A DNA stretch of 39,207 nucleotides, taken from positions 1-39,207 of the forward strand of contig CAKTXH010000012.1 of assembly GCA_934630975.1 (NCBI GenBank), in the 5' to 3' direction. The position numbers and the translations under genes were made by a program. Shown in pieces: positions 1-8,432 of this stretch; the stretch's first letter is position 1, and every line of letters starts with the position of its first letter. The notes under the pieces are model-generated. The model ran no database searches. It was not told where the DNA came from and saw nothing but the letters and a program-made list of their open reading frames with translations. This DNA comes from an uncultured Clostridia bacterium. GTDB lineage: Bacteria > Bacillota > Clostridia > Christensenellales > Aristaeellaceae.

Positions 1-128
1 TGTGTAGCAACTTTCATTCTACCAGAGTTTGTAAACTATGTCTCTTTCTTTTTGCGCAATTTATTGTACCTTATCGATGAGTGATCTATAAAAGTGAGGA
101 ACATTCACAAAAAAACGTGAGATTTTTG

Positions 129-157
129 TTGAATGTGATGAATCACTGTGGTATAAT
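129..157 (+). promoter_or_regulatory. Promoter of the lipoprotein binding-protein gene
   Basis: A TTGAAT -35 (129-134), 17-nt spacer and perfect TATAAT -10 (152-157) preceded by TGG, making an extended -10. The spacer carries a short inverted repeat, GTGAT-GA-ATCAC (136-147), which could be an operator; that part is inference. Bases 1-128 hold no gene that I can support. Confidence 0.75.
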
Positions 158-247
158 TCATTAGAATAAATCGACATGTATAAATATAGAATAAGAATCG
201 TTTTCGAGTGGCAGAATGAGAAACAGAATAGGAAAGGGAGGAGCCTC

Positions 248-1231
248 ATGACGAAAATCAAATGGATAGCTATGGCGCTTATGCTGGCGTTGCTTGTATT
301 ACTGACAGGATGCAGCGCACAAAAACCTGATAAGGAAGATTTAGAAGAACAACTGCTGGTTGGTTTCTCCCAATTGGGTTCAGAAAGTACATGGCGATTG
401 GGTAACACAAGGAGCATGTTTGAAGCAGCAGAAAAGTATGATGTTAACTTGATGTATATTAATGCAAATCAATCCCAGGAAAACCAGAAAAAAGCACTTC
501 GCTCATTTATAGGTTATCGAGTGGACGTGATTGCGTTTGCACCAATTGTTGAAGATGGGTGGGACGATGTGCTTAAAGAGGCGAAAGATGCGAATATTCC
601 TGTTATTTTAGTGGATCGCGGCATCCAAACAGAGGATCCGACGCTTTATGCCAGCCATGTAGGAAGTGACTTTTATAGTGAGGGCATGAGAGCAGGACAA
701 TATTTGTTAAAAAAAGCGGATAAGATGGGTAGTAATCGCCTGAATATTGTCGAAATTACAGGGACGGAAGGCTCAACGCCCATGCTTGAACGCCAGCGTG
801 GTTTTAAAGACGCTTTGGGTGATGATGAGCGTTTTACGATTATGGAGACAGTTTGCGGAGACTTTATTATTTCCAAGGGAAAAGAAGTTATGCGCGATCT
901 TTTGGAAAAGTACGGAAAAGAGATCGACGTGTTATTTGCGCAAAATGACGGGATGATGACTGGAGCCTTGGAAGCTATAGAAGAGGCAGGATTTGTTCCG
1001 GGAAAGGATATCATTGTTATTTCTGTCGATGGGGATCAGGGGGCAATTGATTTGCTTCGTAAAGGAAAAATTAACTGTGTGGTGGAATGCAGCCCTATGT
1101 TGGGCGATATTGTTATGGATGTTGCTCAAAAGCTGGCGAATGGAGAAAATGTTGAACGAGAATACTATTCAAAAGAAACATCTTTTACGGAATTTGATGA
1201 TCTGAGTAGGATTGCACCGAGAGGCTATTAA
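248..1231 (+). CDS. YtfQ-like sugar-binding lipoprotein of an ABC transporter
   Basis: Periplasmic-binding-protein fold of the galactofuranose/ribose type (327 aa), expected to bind a sugar outside the cell. The N-terminus is a lipoprotein signal with lipobox LLTGC (Cys22). The mature part opens with GFSQLGSESTWR, the signature of the YtfQ family, and parallels the second binding protein at 5766 along its length. The start is ATG 248, which follows AAAGGGAGGAG; an in-frame ATG further upstream lacks a ribosome binding site. It has its own promoter and terminator and no permease directly next to it. It may feed the transporter encoded at 6918-10527 or serve as ligand sensor for the two-component system at 17187; both are inferences. 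Confidence 0.88.
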   Translation: MTKIKWIAMALMLALLVLLTGCSAQKPDKEDLEEQLLVGFSQLGSESTWRLGNTRSMFEAAEKYDVNLMYINANQSQENQKKALRSFIGYRVDVIAFAPIVEDGWDDVLKEAKDANIPVILVDRGIQTEDPTLYASHVGSDFYSEGMRAGQYLLKKADKMGSNRLNIVEITGTEGSTPMLERQRGFKDALGDDERFTIMETVCGDFIISKGKEVMRDLLEKYGKEIDVLFAQNDGMMTGALEAIEEAGFVPGKDIIVISVDGDQGAIDLLRKGKINCVVECSPMLGDIVMDVAQKLANGENVEREYYSKETSFTEFDDLSRIAPRGY

Positions 1232-1241
1232 AAAGGATGAA

Positions 1242-1273
1242 CCCTGCGCGAAGTAACGCAGGGCTTCTTTTTT
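1242..1273 (+). terminator. Intrinsic terminator after the lipoprotein gene
   Basis: CCCTGCG (1242-1248) pairs with CGCAGGG (1257-1263) over an 8-nt loop and is followed by a T-rich run (CTTCTTTTTT). It lies 10 nt after the stop codon. Confidence 0.88.
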
Positions 1274-1429
1274 GGGCATTTTTTCAAATTCGTTCTAAAC
1301 AGGAAAAGATTTAATTGAAAGAAAACAAAAAGAGAATCACCTGTTTGAACAATGTAAACATAAAATGGAAATGAAATGTAAGAAAAAACAAATTGCGTGA
1401 ATTGTGAAATTATACCTAAAAACATATAG

Positions 1430-1470
1430 TATAATCAGATAAATTGAAGAGGGATTGAATCCAATTCAAT
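1430..1470 (+). promoter_or_regulatory. Candidate promoter and inverted repeat before the esterase pair
   Basis: In the 321-nt gap between 1231 and 1553 a perfect TATAAT -10 lies at 1430-1435; I see no good -35 at normal spacing. Downstream is ATTGAAT-CCA-ATTCAAT (1454-1470), a perfect 7-bp inverted repeat in the presumed leader that could be an operator or small hairpin. The rest of the gap is A+T-rich with no gene visible. Confidence 0.5.
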
Positions 1471-1552
1471 GCTTTCACCAGTCAGGAAGAAAGCTGGGAA
1501 CGAACCGTTGCTTTCTTTTAAATAACAAAAATGAAGAAAGGGTGTATTGAGT

Positions 1553-3460
1553 ATGAGACCGTTCTGGAAGTGTGCACTAGCAACTGGATTGAGCTTGACC
1601 TTTGCAATGACAACCGCGAGTGGTGCGCTGGCGTTGGGATTTACCGGCTGTCAGCATAATGACGCAACCTTTGAAACGCTGGAAGAAGCGCGTTTGTCTG
1701 CGCCGACGGCGGTTCAAAACCTGGAACAGAATGAAACCAAGGCATTTGCTTCGATGGATGTGCTGGACGGTATTGCGGAAGGAACAGTTTTTGTCTATCG
1801 AAGTGCCGATATGTATGGTGGACGCGCATCTGGCAGACTGAATACAAACCTGCTTGTTTTCGCTGAGCAGCATTTTGAAAACAAAGATGCGGCGATGGAT
1901 TATCTGAAAAAGCAGGGATTGATTGACATCATCGATGTGGCAAAAGGCAGCGTCATTTTGGTGACCCCGGCGGACGGCGAGAAGTTTGGACAGGCAGATC
2001 AGAGCGTCTATTATAAAATTCAAAGTGCGGTCTGTTCGCTTAAAGGCGCAAAGAATGGTGTTGCTTTTGCGGAACCGGAGTACTTTGGCGGATTTGGATA
2101 TATTTATGCCATAGGACTCGAAGGCGGAGCAACGTTCTTGAACGACTATGTTTCCTCTCAGTTTGACTTTGCAAGCCGAATCGCGGGCATGTTGCTTGTT
2201 GGCGGTCAGATGGAGAGTATTCGTAGCGTTTCGACCTATGTACCGGTATATATGGTCAATCCGAAGGAAGAAGTGCTTGAAAAGTATAAGGAAGCAAATG
2301 GGATTGATGCGAGTGACAAGAGCAAGGAAAGAACGGTTCTGTTTAATCAGGAATTCCCGCTGCGCAAAATTATCCTTGCAAAAGACGGACAGGATGAGGC
2401 GTTCTATATCAAGGATGCGTACGAGAATCTCTTTACGCAGGCAATGCGTCTACCCGTTGGCAAAGCTGGTTTGTACAGCGCCGGAACGCCGATGCAGGGA
2501 CTTAGCAATGACAAAGCTCCGTATTCTCTCTGTGCCCGCAATGATATTACCAGCGGTGTAACAAAAGATGGAATCCACATGCTCTGCAAGGTGGAAGATC
2601 GTTTCAGTGCCTATAAAACGGACGAAGGTGAGTATATTCAGACATGGTTTGAATACTTGCCGGAAGATGTGCTGAACAATACTGCAGAGCCCGGTTCGGT
2701 TCCGCTCGTATTGGCAATTCACGGAACGAGCGATGACCCGCGCATGTTTGTGGATGAAATTGGCTTGCTGGATGTAGCGTCTAGAGAGAAAATGGCGATT
2801 GTTGCGCCGGAACATAATGCGTTGGGTGGTTTAAACTGGGCGATTGAAACGGAAGCTCTGCCTGCGTTGGTTCAATATATGTTGGAAACTTATCCGGCGC
2901 TGGATGCCTCTCGAGTCTACGCGATGGGTTTCTCGATGGGCGGTGGTTCCACGATGAAAGCGATTCTTGCTTCGCCGAAGACTTTCGCAGCGGCTGTGCC
3001 CATGTCGCCGGTAACGTATTTCGGTGATGTTTGGATTCCGTCGGAAGAGAATCTTGCACAGTTCGAAAATGTGGATCTGCCGGTGATGTTAACCTCTTCG
3101 ACCTACGACTTGCCGCTGACCTATGATCAAGAAAACGGGCATATCCTTGATGCGCTTCAAGGACTGGTTAACCAGATGTGCCAGATCAACGAGTTGCCCG
3201 AAGTTACATTTGACTTTGCGAAGCACCCAATTAGCGGTATCGATGCAGATCGTGAAACTACCTCTGAATTGAATGGCGAATACAAGAACCATACTTGGTA
3301 TATGAACAAGAATGGTGCGCCAATGGTCGCGCTGAATATCACGGAAGGGCTGACGCATTCCCTTTACCCGGAATATGGAAAGCTGTTCTGGGAATTCGTT
3401 AAGCATTATTCTCGAAATGTTGAAACTGGAGAAGTTGTCTATCAGGAATACATTAAATAA
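1553..3460 (+). CDS. Secreted alpha/beta-hydrolase (PHB depolymerase/feruloyl esterase-like), paralogue 1
   Basis: A 635-aa exported protein with a signal peptide ending near SGALA. The C-terminal ~260 residues look like a carbohydrate-esterase-1/LpqC-type alpha/beta-hydrolase: oxyanion segment VPLVLAIHG, nucleophile elbow GFSMGG with Ser461, candidate Asp519 (STYD) and His602 (THSLYP). The first ~370 residues form a domain I do not recognise. Start is ATG 1553, placed 10 nt after AAAGGG; TTG 1547 is too close to that site. It is a tandem paralogue of the next gene, sharing among others FENKDAA, a LIDII-x2-AKGS stretch and the tail SRN-x-ETGEV. Ester hydrolysis of acyl or feruloyl groups on plant glycans is inferred from fold and location; the real substrate is unknown. 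Confidence 0.8.
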   Translation: MRPFWKCALATGLSLTFAMTTASGALALGFTGCQHNDATFETLEEARLSAPTAVQNLEQNETKAFASMDVLDGIAEGTVFVYRSADMYGGRASGRLNTNLLVFAEQHFENKDAAMDYLKKQGLIDIIDVAKGSVILVTPADGEKFGQADQSVYYKIQSAVCSLKGAKNGVAFAEPEYFGGFGYIYAIGLEGGATFLNDYVSSQFDFASRIAGMLLVGGQMESIRSVSTYVPVYMVNPKEEVLEKYKEANGIDASDKSKERTVLFNQEFPLRKIILAKDGQDEAFYIKDAYENLFTQAMRLPVGKAGLYSAGTPMQGLSNDKAPYSLCARNDITSGVTKDGIHMLCKVEDRFSAYKTDEGEYIQTWFEYLPEDVLNNTAEPGSVPLVLAIHGTSDDPRMFVDEIGLLDVASREKMAIVAPEHNALGGLNWAIETEALPALVQYMLETYPALDASRVYAMGFSMGGGSTMKAILASPKTFAAAVPMSPVTYFGDVWIPSEENLAQFENVDLPVMLTSSTYDLPLTYDQENGHILDALQGLVNQMCQINELPEVTFDFAKHPISGIDADRETTSELNGEYKNHTWYMNKNGAPMVALNITEGLTHSLYPEYGKLFWEFVKHYSRNVETGEVVYQEYIK

Positions 3461-3513
3461 ATGATCCGATGTATCTTGTTTAAAAATGGAAAAACAAGAA
3501 ATGTGGCTGTAAA

Positions 3514-3538
3514 GAAAAGCACGGGTTCGATGCTTTTC
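3514..3538 (+). other. Hairpin between the two esterase genes
   Basis: GAAAAGCA (3514-3521) pairs with TGCTTTTC (3531-3538) across a 9-nt loop in the 123-nt gap between the paralogues. There is no T-run, so it is more likely an mRNA-stability or processing hairpin than a terminator. Confidence 0.45.
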
Positions 3539-3583
3539 CTGATCATTGTTCGACAATAAAACCGGAAAAGGAGAGATGATTCA

Positions 3584-5527
3584 ATGAAAAAGCTGTTTTG
3601 TTTGCTGATGATCGTGTGCTTTTGCCTGGGAGCATGGACTGGATTGGCGCAGGTTCAATTCTCTGATAATCCATCGACGTTTGAAACCTTCGAGGAAGCT
3701 TGTGTAAACGGTCCGGCAGCAATGTCGGCTGAACTGGGCAGCGCGTATTGTTCTGACCCCTGCCTTGCAGAATATCCTGTGGGTACGACATATATTTATC
3801 GTTCTGCTGCGCGTTGGTCTGCGACTAGTGCGGGTTATCGAAAGAATACCGTACTTCAGGTTTATACCGATAAGAAGTTTGAAAATAAGGACGCCGCTCA
3901 GGCGTATCTGAAAGAGCTTGGGCTAATCGACATTATCGAAGAGGCGAAGGGCAGCATTATCCTCGTCAATCCGATTGATGAGTCGTTTGCAAAGGCGGAT
4001 GCGCGAGCCTATTACCTGATGCAGGCTGCTTCCTGCAACTTGGGCGGTACTACGACCATCAACGACGAGAAATTCACCTGTGCTGAAGGTGCGTACTATG
4101 GCGGCACGACATATCGCTATATCATCGGTATTGATGGCGGCGCAACGTTTATCAACAACTATATTGCTCCGACTTTTGATGACATTACCCGTGTTGCGGG
4201 CATGATCCTTATTGGCGGCAAGATGGATCGCATCCATGATGTCGCTGGTGTGGTTCCGGTTTACATGGTCAATCCGTCCGATACGGCAATTGCCAAGTAT
4301 CAGGAGATCAATGAAACTAATCGCCACGGCTATGTGAAAGATGTTGACACGTATTACAATCAGGAAATGCAGCTCCAGAAGGTTTGGGTTAAGGAAACTG
4401 AGAATCTCGATCTGGCGGCTGAGATTAACTACGGTTACTACAACCTGCTGATTAAGTCTATGCGTATACCGGTTGTTCTGGCTGGTCTGCATACCTATTC
4501 TCAGGATTTCACGGATCGCAACTGGGATGCTGCTCCGTATTCTCTGGGTGAGCGCAACGCTTTCTTCAATTACAGAACGGATGACGGATTGGTCATTGAA
4601 GAGTTTGTCGGACAGGAGACCTTCAAGGATTACAATATCAAGGAAGGCACCATGGGCTTGTTTGGAAAACCGGCACAGGTTGGTGCATATATTGACAGCT
4701 GGTATGAAGTGGTTCCGGAAGAAGTGAAGAACGGTACTGCGCCGGAGCATAGTGTCCCAATGTGGCTGATGCTGCACGGCGGCGGTGATGACCCGCTTCA
4801 GTTCTTGGATGAGATGGGTTTTATGGTTCTTGCTGGTGAAGAACGCTTTGCGATGATTGCTCCGATTCATGGAGCGATGTTTACGGTTGGCTTCGATGTC
4901 TTGCCTGCTGTTGTCGAGTATTTCCTTGAAAAGTATCCTTCTCTTGATCCGAGCCGTGTCTATGTAACCGGCTATTCTATGGGCGGCGGTGCGACGCTGC
5001 ATGCTGTAAATGGTAACGCGAAGATTTTTGCGGCTGCCTGTCCGAATGCTGCGGCTATTTTCAACACCGAGGATGAAGTTGTCAAGATGGATGATGTCAA
5101 TCTTCCGATTTTGTTTACGACTGCAACGTATGATTTCTGCGGTTACGGTGGAATTTCTGGTCATGCTGCTGTTCCGAACCCGAATGATCCGTACGATCCG
5201 GAGCATATCAATACCTCTTATCAGAATCGGATCAATGATTACATGAAGCTTAATGGGCTTGAACAAATCAGCTATGATTTTGAAAAGTATCCGATGTCGG
5301 GCTTCCGTGCGGATATCTACTATGAGAAGCTGCTGAACAACGAGTATATGAATCGTACGTGGCTGATGACCAATGAGGACGGTGTGCCGATGGTTGGTCT
5401 GAACATTACCGATTATCTGCCGCATGGTCTGTATCAGGAATTCGGTCGTATTTGCTGGGATTATGCCAAGCACTTTAGCCGTAATCTTGAAACTGGCGAG
5501 GTTATCTACAATCCTTATGTGAAGTAA
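3584..5527 (+). CDS. Secreted alpha/beta-hydrolase (PHB depolymerase/feruloyl esterase-like), paralogue 2
   Basis: 647-aa exported protein, tandem paralogue of the gene at 1553. It has a signal peptide (hydrophobic residues 4-22), the same unrecognised N-terminal domain, and a C-terminal hydrolase with LMLHGGGDD, elbow GYSMGG (Ser465), candidate Asp517 (ATYD) and His614 (PHGLY). The candidate triad is intact, so both copies are probably active. Start ATG 3584 follows AAAAGGAGAG with ordinary spacing. Compared with paralogue 1 it carries extra segments before the hydrolase core (around residues 345-370) and between Asp517 and the C-terminus, which suggests divergence in substrate preference. 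It was probably co-transcribed with paralogue 1, as only a T-less hairpin separates them. Confidence 0.8.
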   Translation: MKKLFCLLMIVCFCLGAWTGLAQVQFSDNPSTFETFEEACVNGPAAMSAELGSAYCSDPCLAEYPVGTTYIYRSAARWSATSAGYRKNTVLQVYTDKKFENKDAAQAYLKELGLIDIIEEAKGSIILVNPIDESFAKADARAYYLMQAASCNLGGTTTINDEKFTCAEGAYYGGTTYRYIIGIDGGATFINNYIAPTFDDITRVAGMILIGGKMDRIHDVAGVVPVYMVNPSDTAIAKYQEINETNRHGYVKDVDTYYNQEMQLQKVWVKETENLDLAAEINYGYYNLLIKSMRIPVVLAGLHTYSQDFTDRNWDAAPYSLGERNAFFNYRTDDGLVIEEFVGQETFKDYNIKEGTMGLFGKPAQVGAYIDSWYEVVPEEVKNGTAPEHSVPMWLMLHGGGDDPLQFLDEMGFMVLAGEERFAMIAPIHGAMFTVGFDVLPAVVEYFLEKYPSLDPSRVYVTGYSMGGGATLHAVNGNAKIFAAACPNAAAIFNTEDEVVKMDDVNLPILFTTATYDFCGYGGISGHAAVPNPNDPYDPEHINTSYQNRINDYMKLNGLEQISYDFEKYPMSGFRADIYYEKLLNNEYMNRTWLMTNEDGVPMVGLNITDYLPHGLYQEFGRICWDYAKHFSRNLETGEVIYNPYVK

Positions 5528-5534
5528 GCTACCA

Positions 5535-5564
5535 ATACCCCCTTCCCGAACGGGAAGGGGGTAT
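5535..5564 (+). terminator. Perfect inverted repeat, probable terminator after esterase 2
   Basis: A 14-bp perfect inverted repeat: ATACCCCCTTCCCG (5535-5548), AA, CGGGAAGGGGGTAT (5551-5564), 7 nt after the stop. The following T-run is weak (GTTAGATTTG), so termination may be partial or factor-assisted. Confidence 0.65.
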
Positions 5565-5692
5565 GTTAGATTTGCGCATAAAAGTAACTCGAAAATCGAA
5601 ATAAAATGAACAAATTCAAAAATACGCTAAATCTTTTGCGCGCTTTGACTGATTTGAGAAATCTAATGAACTTATTTGAAAAATAAATACAT

Positions 5693-5719
5693 TTGAATTT
5701 TGTGCAAAGTGAGTATAAT
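5693..5719 (+). promoter_or_regulatory. Candidate promoter of the main binding-protein gene
   Basis: TTGAAT (5693-5698), a 15-nt spacer and TATAAT (5714-5719). The spacer is shorter than optimal, so the -35 is uncertain while the -10 is perfect. The upstream sequence is strongly A+T-rich. Confidence 0.5.
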
Positions 5720-5765
5720 TACATTCAGAAGGCGCGAAAGCCTAAAAGAAATGGAGGTTGTCCTT

Positions 5766-6740
5766 ATGAAGAAACTCGTTCTCATCGCTCTTGCATTGGT
5801 TCTCGTCGCTGTGAGCTCCTTTGCGATGGCAGACACCCTGAAGATTGGTTTTGCGCAGGTTGGTCATGAGTCTGACTGGCGTGCCGCGAATACCATCGAC
5901 TACCAGACGACGTTTACTGAGGAAAACGGTTACGAACTGCTTTTTGTTGATGCTGACAATGACCATACGAAGCAGATGGAAGCTGTCCGCAACTTCATCA
6001 ATCAGGAAGTTGATTACATCGTGATTTGCCCGGTGCAGGAAGCTGGCTGGGAAGTCGTTCTTCAGGAAGCGAAGGATGCCGGTATTCCGGTGATCATTGC
6101 TGACCGTACCGTATCTGCCGATCCGTCCCTGTATGCGACCTTTATCGGCACCGATACCGCGCTTGAAGGCGAAACCGCTGGCAAGTGGCTGGCTGAGCAG
6201 CTCAAGGGTGCGGAAGCTAACATTCTCGTCATCGAAGGCTCTGTTGGCGCTTCTGCTGCGATCGGCCGTACCAATGGCTTTAACAAGATCGCTGAAGAGC
6301 ATGCCGAGTGGAAGATTATTGACAGCCAGTCCGGTGACTTTACGCAGGCTGGTGGCCAGCAGGTCATGGAGAGCTACCTGAAGAGCTATCCGGGACAGTT
6401 CAACGTAGTTGTGTGCCAGAATGATAACGAAGCATACGGTGCGATGGACGCCATGAAGGCTGCGGGCGTTACCTACGGCGAAAAGGGCGATGTGATCCTG
6501 ATTTCCTTTGACGCGACTAAGGAAGGTCTGACTCGCACGCTGGCTGGCGAAATCAACTGCAATGTTGAGTGCAACCCGCTGCAGGCCAAGGGCGTTGCTG
6601 AAATCATTCAGAAGCTCGAAGCCGGTGAAGAAGTTCCGTCTGTGACGATCGTTCCTGATGAGGCCTTTGTTGCGCCGAGCATTACCTCTGAGTTTGCTAA
6701 CACCATGACGCAGGAGATCCTCGACGGTCGCGCTTACTAA
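5766..6740 (+). CDS. ytfQ: Sugar ABC transporter substrate-binding protein, YtfQ family
   Basis: Soluble binding protein (324 aa) that delivers a furanose sugar to the transporter encoded just downstream. It has a signal peptide cleaved after AMA and no lipobox Cys. The mature N-terminus IGFAQVGHESDWR matches the YtfQ family, which binds galactofuranose and related furanoses. ATG 5766 lies 7 nt after GGAGGT (5753-5758). It is the first gene of the transport operon and is followed by an attenuator-like terminator, the usual device for making more binding protein than membrane components. By context (araA, araD) arabinofuranose or an arabinose-containing oligosaccharide is a likely ligand; that is inference. 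Confidence 0.92.
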   Translation: MKKLVLIALALVLVAVSSFAMADTLKIGFAQVGHESDWRAANTIDYQTTFTEENGYELLFVDADNDHTKQMEAVRNFINQEVDYIVICPVQEAGWEVVLQEAKDAGIPVIIADRTVSADPSLYATFIGTDTALEGETAGKWLAEQLKGAEANILVIEGSVGASAAIGRTNGFNKIAEEHAEWKIIDSQSGDFTQAGGQQVMESYLKSYPGQFNVVVCQNDNEAYGAMDAMKAAGVTYGEKGDVILISFDATKEGLTRTLAGEINCNVECNPLQAKGVAEIIQKLEAGEEVPSVTIVPDEAFVAPSITSEFANTMTQEILDGRAY

Positions 6741-6788
6741 GATGCAGATTGATAGGCAGCAAAGCAAGGGCGTAAGTTGAATCCCGAA

Positions 6789-6818
6789 GGAAGGGGCAAT
6801 CGCCTCTTCCTTTTCTTT
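6789..6818 (+). terminator. Intercistronic terminator/attenuator between ytfQ and ytfR
   Basis: GGAAGGGGC (6789-6797) pairs with GCCTCTTCC (6802-6810), one G-U pair, loop AATC, then TTTTCTTT. It probably allows partial read-through so the binding protein is made in excess. A second hairpin without T-run follows (TCCGTCG / CGACGGA, 6829-6848). Confidence 0.8.
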
Positions 6819-6917
6819 CCAACATGAATCCGTCGGCAGGACGACGGAGTTATGGCTAGTTGATGAAAACGCGAAAATCAGGCAATAGAAACATATTCTG
6901 CGAAAGGACGTGAACCT

Positions 6918-8432
6918 ATGGAGAACGATGTCGTCCTGACCATGCGGGGGATTACCATGACGTTTCCTGGTGTAAAAGCGCTGGATCATGTTGATTTCAC
7001 GCTCAGAAAAGGCGAAATCCATGCTTTGATGGGTGAAAATGGTGCGGGAAAATCTACACTCATCAAGTGTTTGACAGGTGTCAACGATTTTGAGGCGGGT
7101 GAAATCCGCGTGGATGGCTATGATGGCCCGATTAAAAATCGTTCGACACTCGATGCGCAAAAGCATGGCATCTCCACGGTATATCAAGAAATCAACCTTT
7201 GCCCGAATTTGACGGTAGCGGAAAATTTGTTTATTGGTCGTGAACCGATGACGCACTTTGGCACGATTGATCGTCGGGAGATTGTTCGTCGTTCACGTAA
7301 GCTAATGGAACAAATGGATCTTCCGGTAGATGTGATGCTAAATCTGGAAGAATACTCGTTGGCCATGCAGCAGATGATTGCCATTGCGCGTGCCGTGGAC
7401 ATGGAATGTAAGGTATTAATTCTAGATGAGCCAACTTCTTCACTGGATGATAACGAGGTGGAGAAGCTCTTTGGGCTTATGCGTAAGCTGCGTGAGCAGG
7501 GAGTTGGAATCATCTTTGTGACACACTTCCTCGAACAAGTGTATGCGTTGTGCGATCGCATCACAGTGTTGCGCAATGGCACGCTCGTTGGCGAATATCC
7601 GATTGCAGAGTTGCCGCGTGTTCGCCTGATTGCTGCAATGATGGGTAAGGACTTTGATGATTTGGCTTCCATTAAGCCGGAACGCGGCAATAAGATCAGC
7701 AGCGAGGACATGATCGATGCAGAAGGGTTAAGCCATGCGGGCAAGATTAAGCCGTTTGATTTGGAAATGAAGAAAGGCGAAGTTGTTGGTCTGACAGGGC
7801 TGCTGGGCAGCGGACGCAGTGAGCTGGCGCGTACGATTTATGGTGCTGACAGGGCGCAGACGGGTACGCTTAAAATTAGGGGCAAAAAAGTTGAAATTAA
7901 GCACCCGATAGATGCAATGAACATGGGCATGGGTATGTTGCCGGATGATCGAAAAGCCGAAGGTATCGTGGGCGATCTTTCTGTGCGCGAAAATATCATA
8001 TTGGCAATGCAGGCTAAACGCGGCATGATGGACTTGATCCCGATGAAGGAGCAGGAGGAGATTGCTGACAAATTTATTGATTTGCTGCAAATTAAGACGG
8101 CGAGCCGTGAAACGCCTGTCAAGCAGCTTTCGGGAGGTAATCAGCAGAAGGTGATTATTGCCCGCTGGCTGGCGACTGATCCTGATTTCCTCATTCTTGA
8201 TGAGCCGACACGCGGCATTGATATTGGTACAAAAACGGAGATCCAGAAGCTGGTCATCAAGCTTGCGCAAGAGGGCAAGAGCGTCATGTTTATTTCTTCT
8301 GAAATCGAAGAGATGCTACGCACTTGCAACCGATTAGCGGTTCTGTGTGACGGTCAAAAAGTCGGAGAGCTGAGCGGCGATATCACGCAGGAACAGGTTA
8401 TGAAAACCATTGCCGGAGGTGACAAGGCATGA
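6918..8432 (+). CDS. ytfR: Sugar ABC transporter ATP-binding protein, YtfR-like (two ABC domains)
   Basis: 504-aa duplicated ATPase of the ribose/galactofuranose importer class. Domain 1 has Walker A GENGAGKST (39-47) and Walker B LILDEPTSSLDD, but its signature is degenerate (YSLAMQQ instead of LSxAxQQ). Domain 2 has a degenerate Walker A (GLLGSGRSE), an intact signature LSGGNQQKV and Walker B LILDEPTRGIDIG. This asymmetry is normal for the family. ATG 6918 follows AAAGGA. The stop overlaps the start of the next gene by 4 nt (ATGA), so the two are translationally coupled. Confidence 0.95.
   Translation: MENDVVLTMRGITMTFPGVKALDHVDFTLRKGEIHALMGENGAGKSTLIKCLTGVNDFEAGEIRVDGYDGPIKNRSTLDAQKHGISTVYQEINLCPNLTVAENLFIGREPMTHFGTIDRREIVRRSRKLMEQMDLPVDVMLNLEEYSLAMQQMIAIARAVDMECKVLILDEPTSSLDDNEVEKLFGLMRKLREQGVGIIFVTHFLEQVYALCDRITVLRNGTLVGEYPIAELPRVRLIAAMMGKDFDDLASIKPERGNKISSEDMIDAEGLSHAGKIKPFDLEMKKGEVVGLTGLLGSGRSELARTIYGADRAQTGTLKIRGKKVEIKHPIDAMNMGMGMLPDDRKAEGIVGDLSVRENIILAMQAKRGMMDLIPMKEQEEIADKFIDLLQIKTASRETPVKQLSGGNQQKVIIARWLATDPDFLILDEPTRGIDIGTKTEIQKLVIKLAQEGKSVMFISSEIEEMLRTCNRLAVLCDGQKVGELSGDITQEQVMKTIAGGDKA

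Noticed and set aside
3923..5473. Minus-strand open frame opposite esterase 2
   Set aside because: No domain, no ribosome binding site, and the plus strand encodes an intact catalytic protein.
6863..6880. Possible CcpA cre site (ATGAAAACGCGAAAATCA) before ytfR
   Set aside because: The left half fits the cre consensus but the right half lacks the expected TTT side, and its place after the attenuator is unusual.
5742..7256. Minus-strand open frame across ytfQ and ytfR
   Set aside because: Crosses a terminator and a gene border of well-recognised plus genes; no motif.
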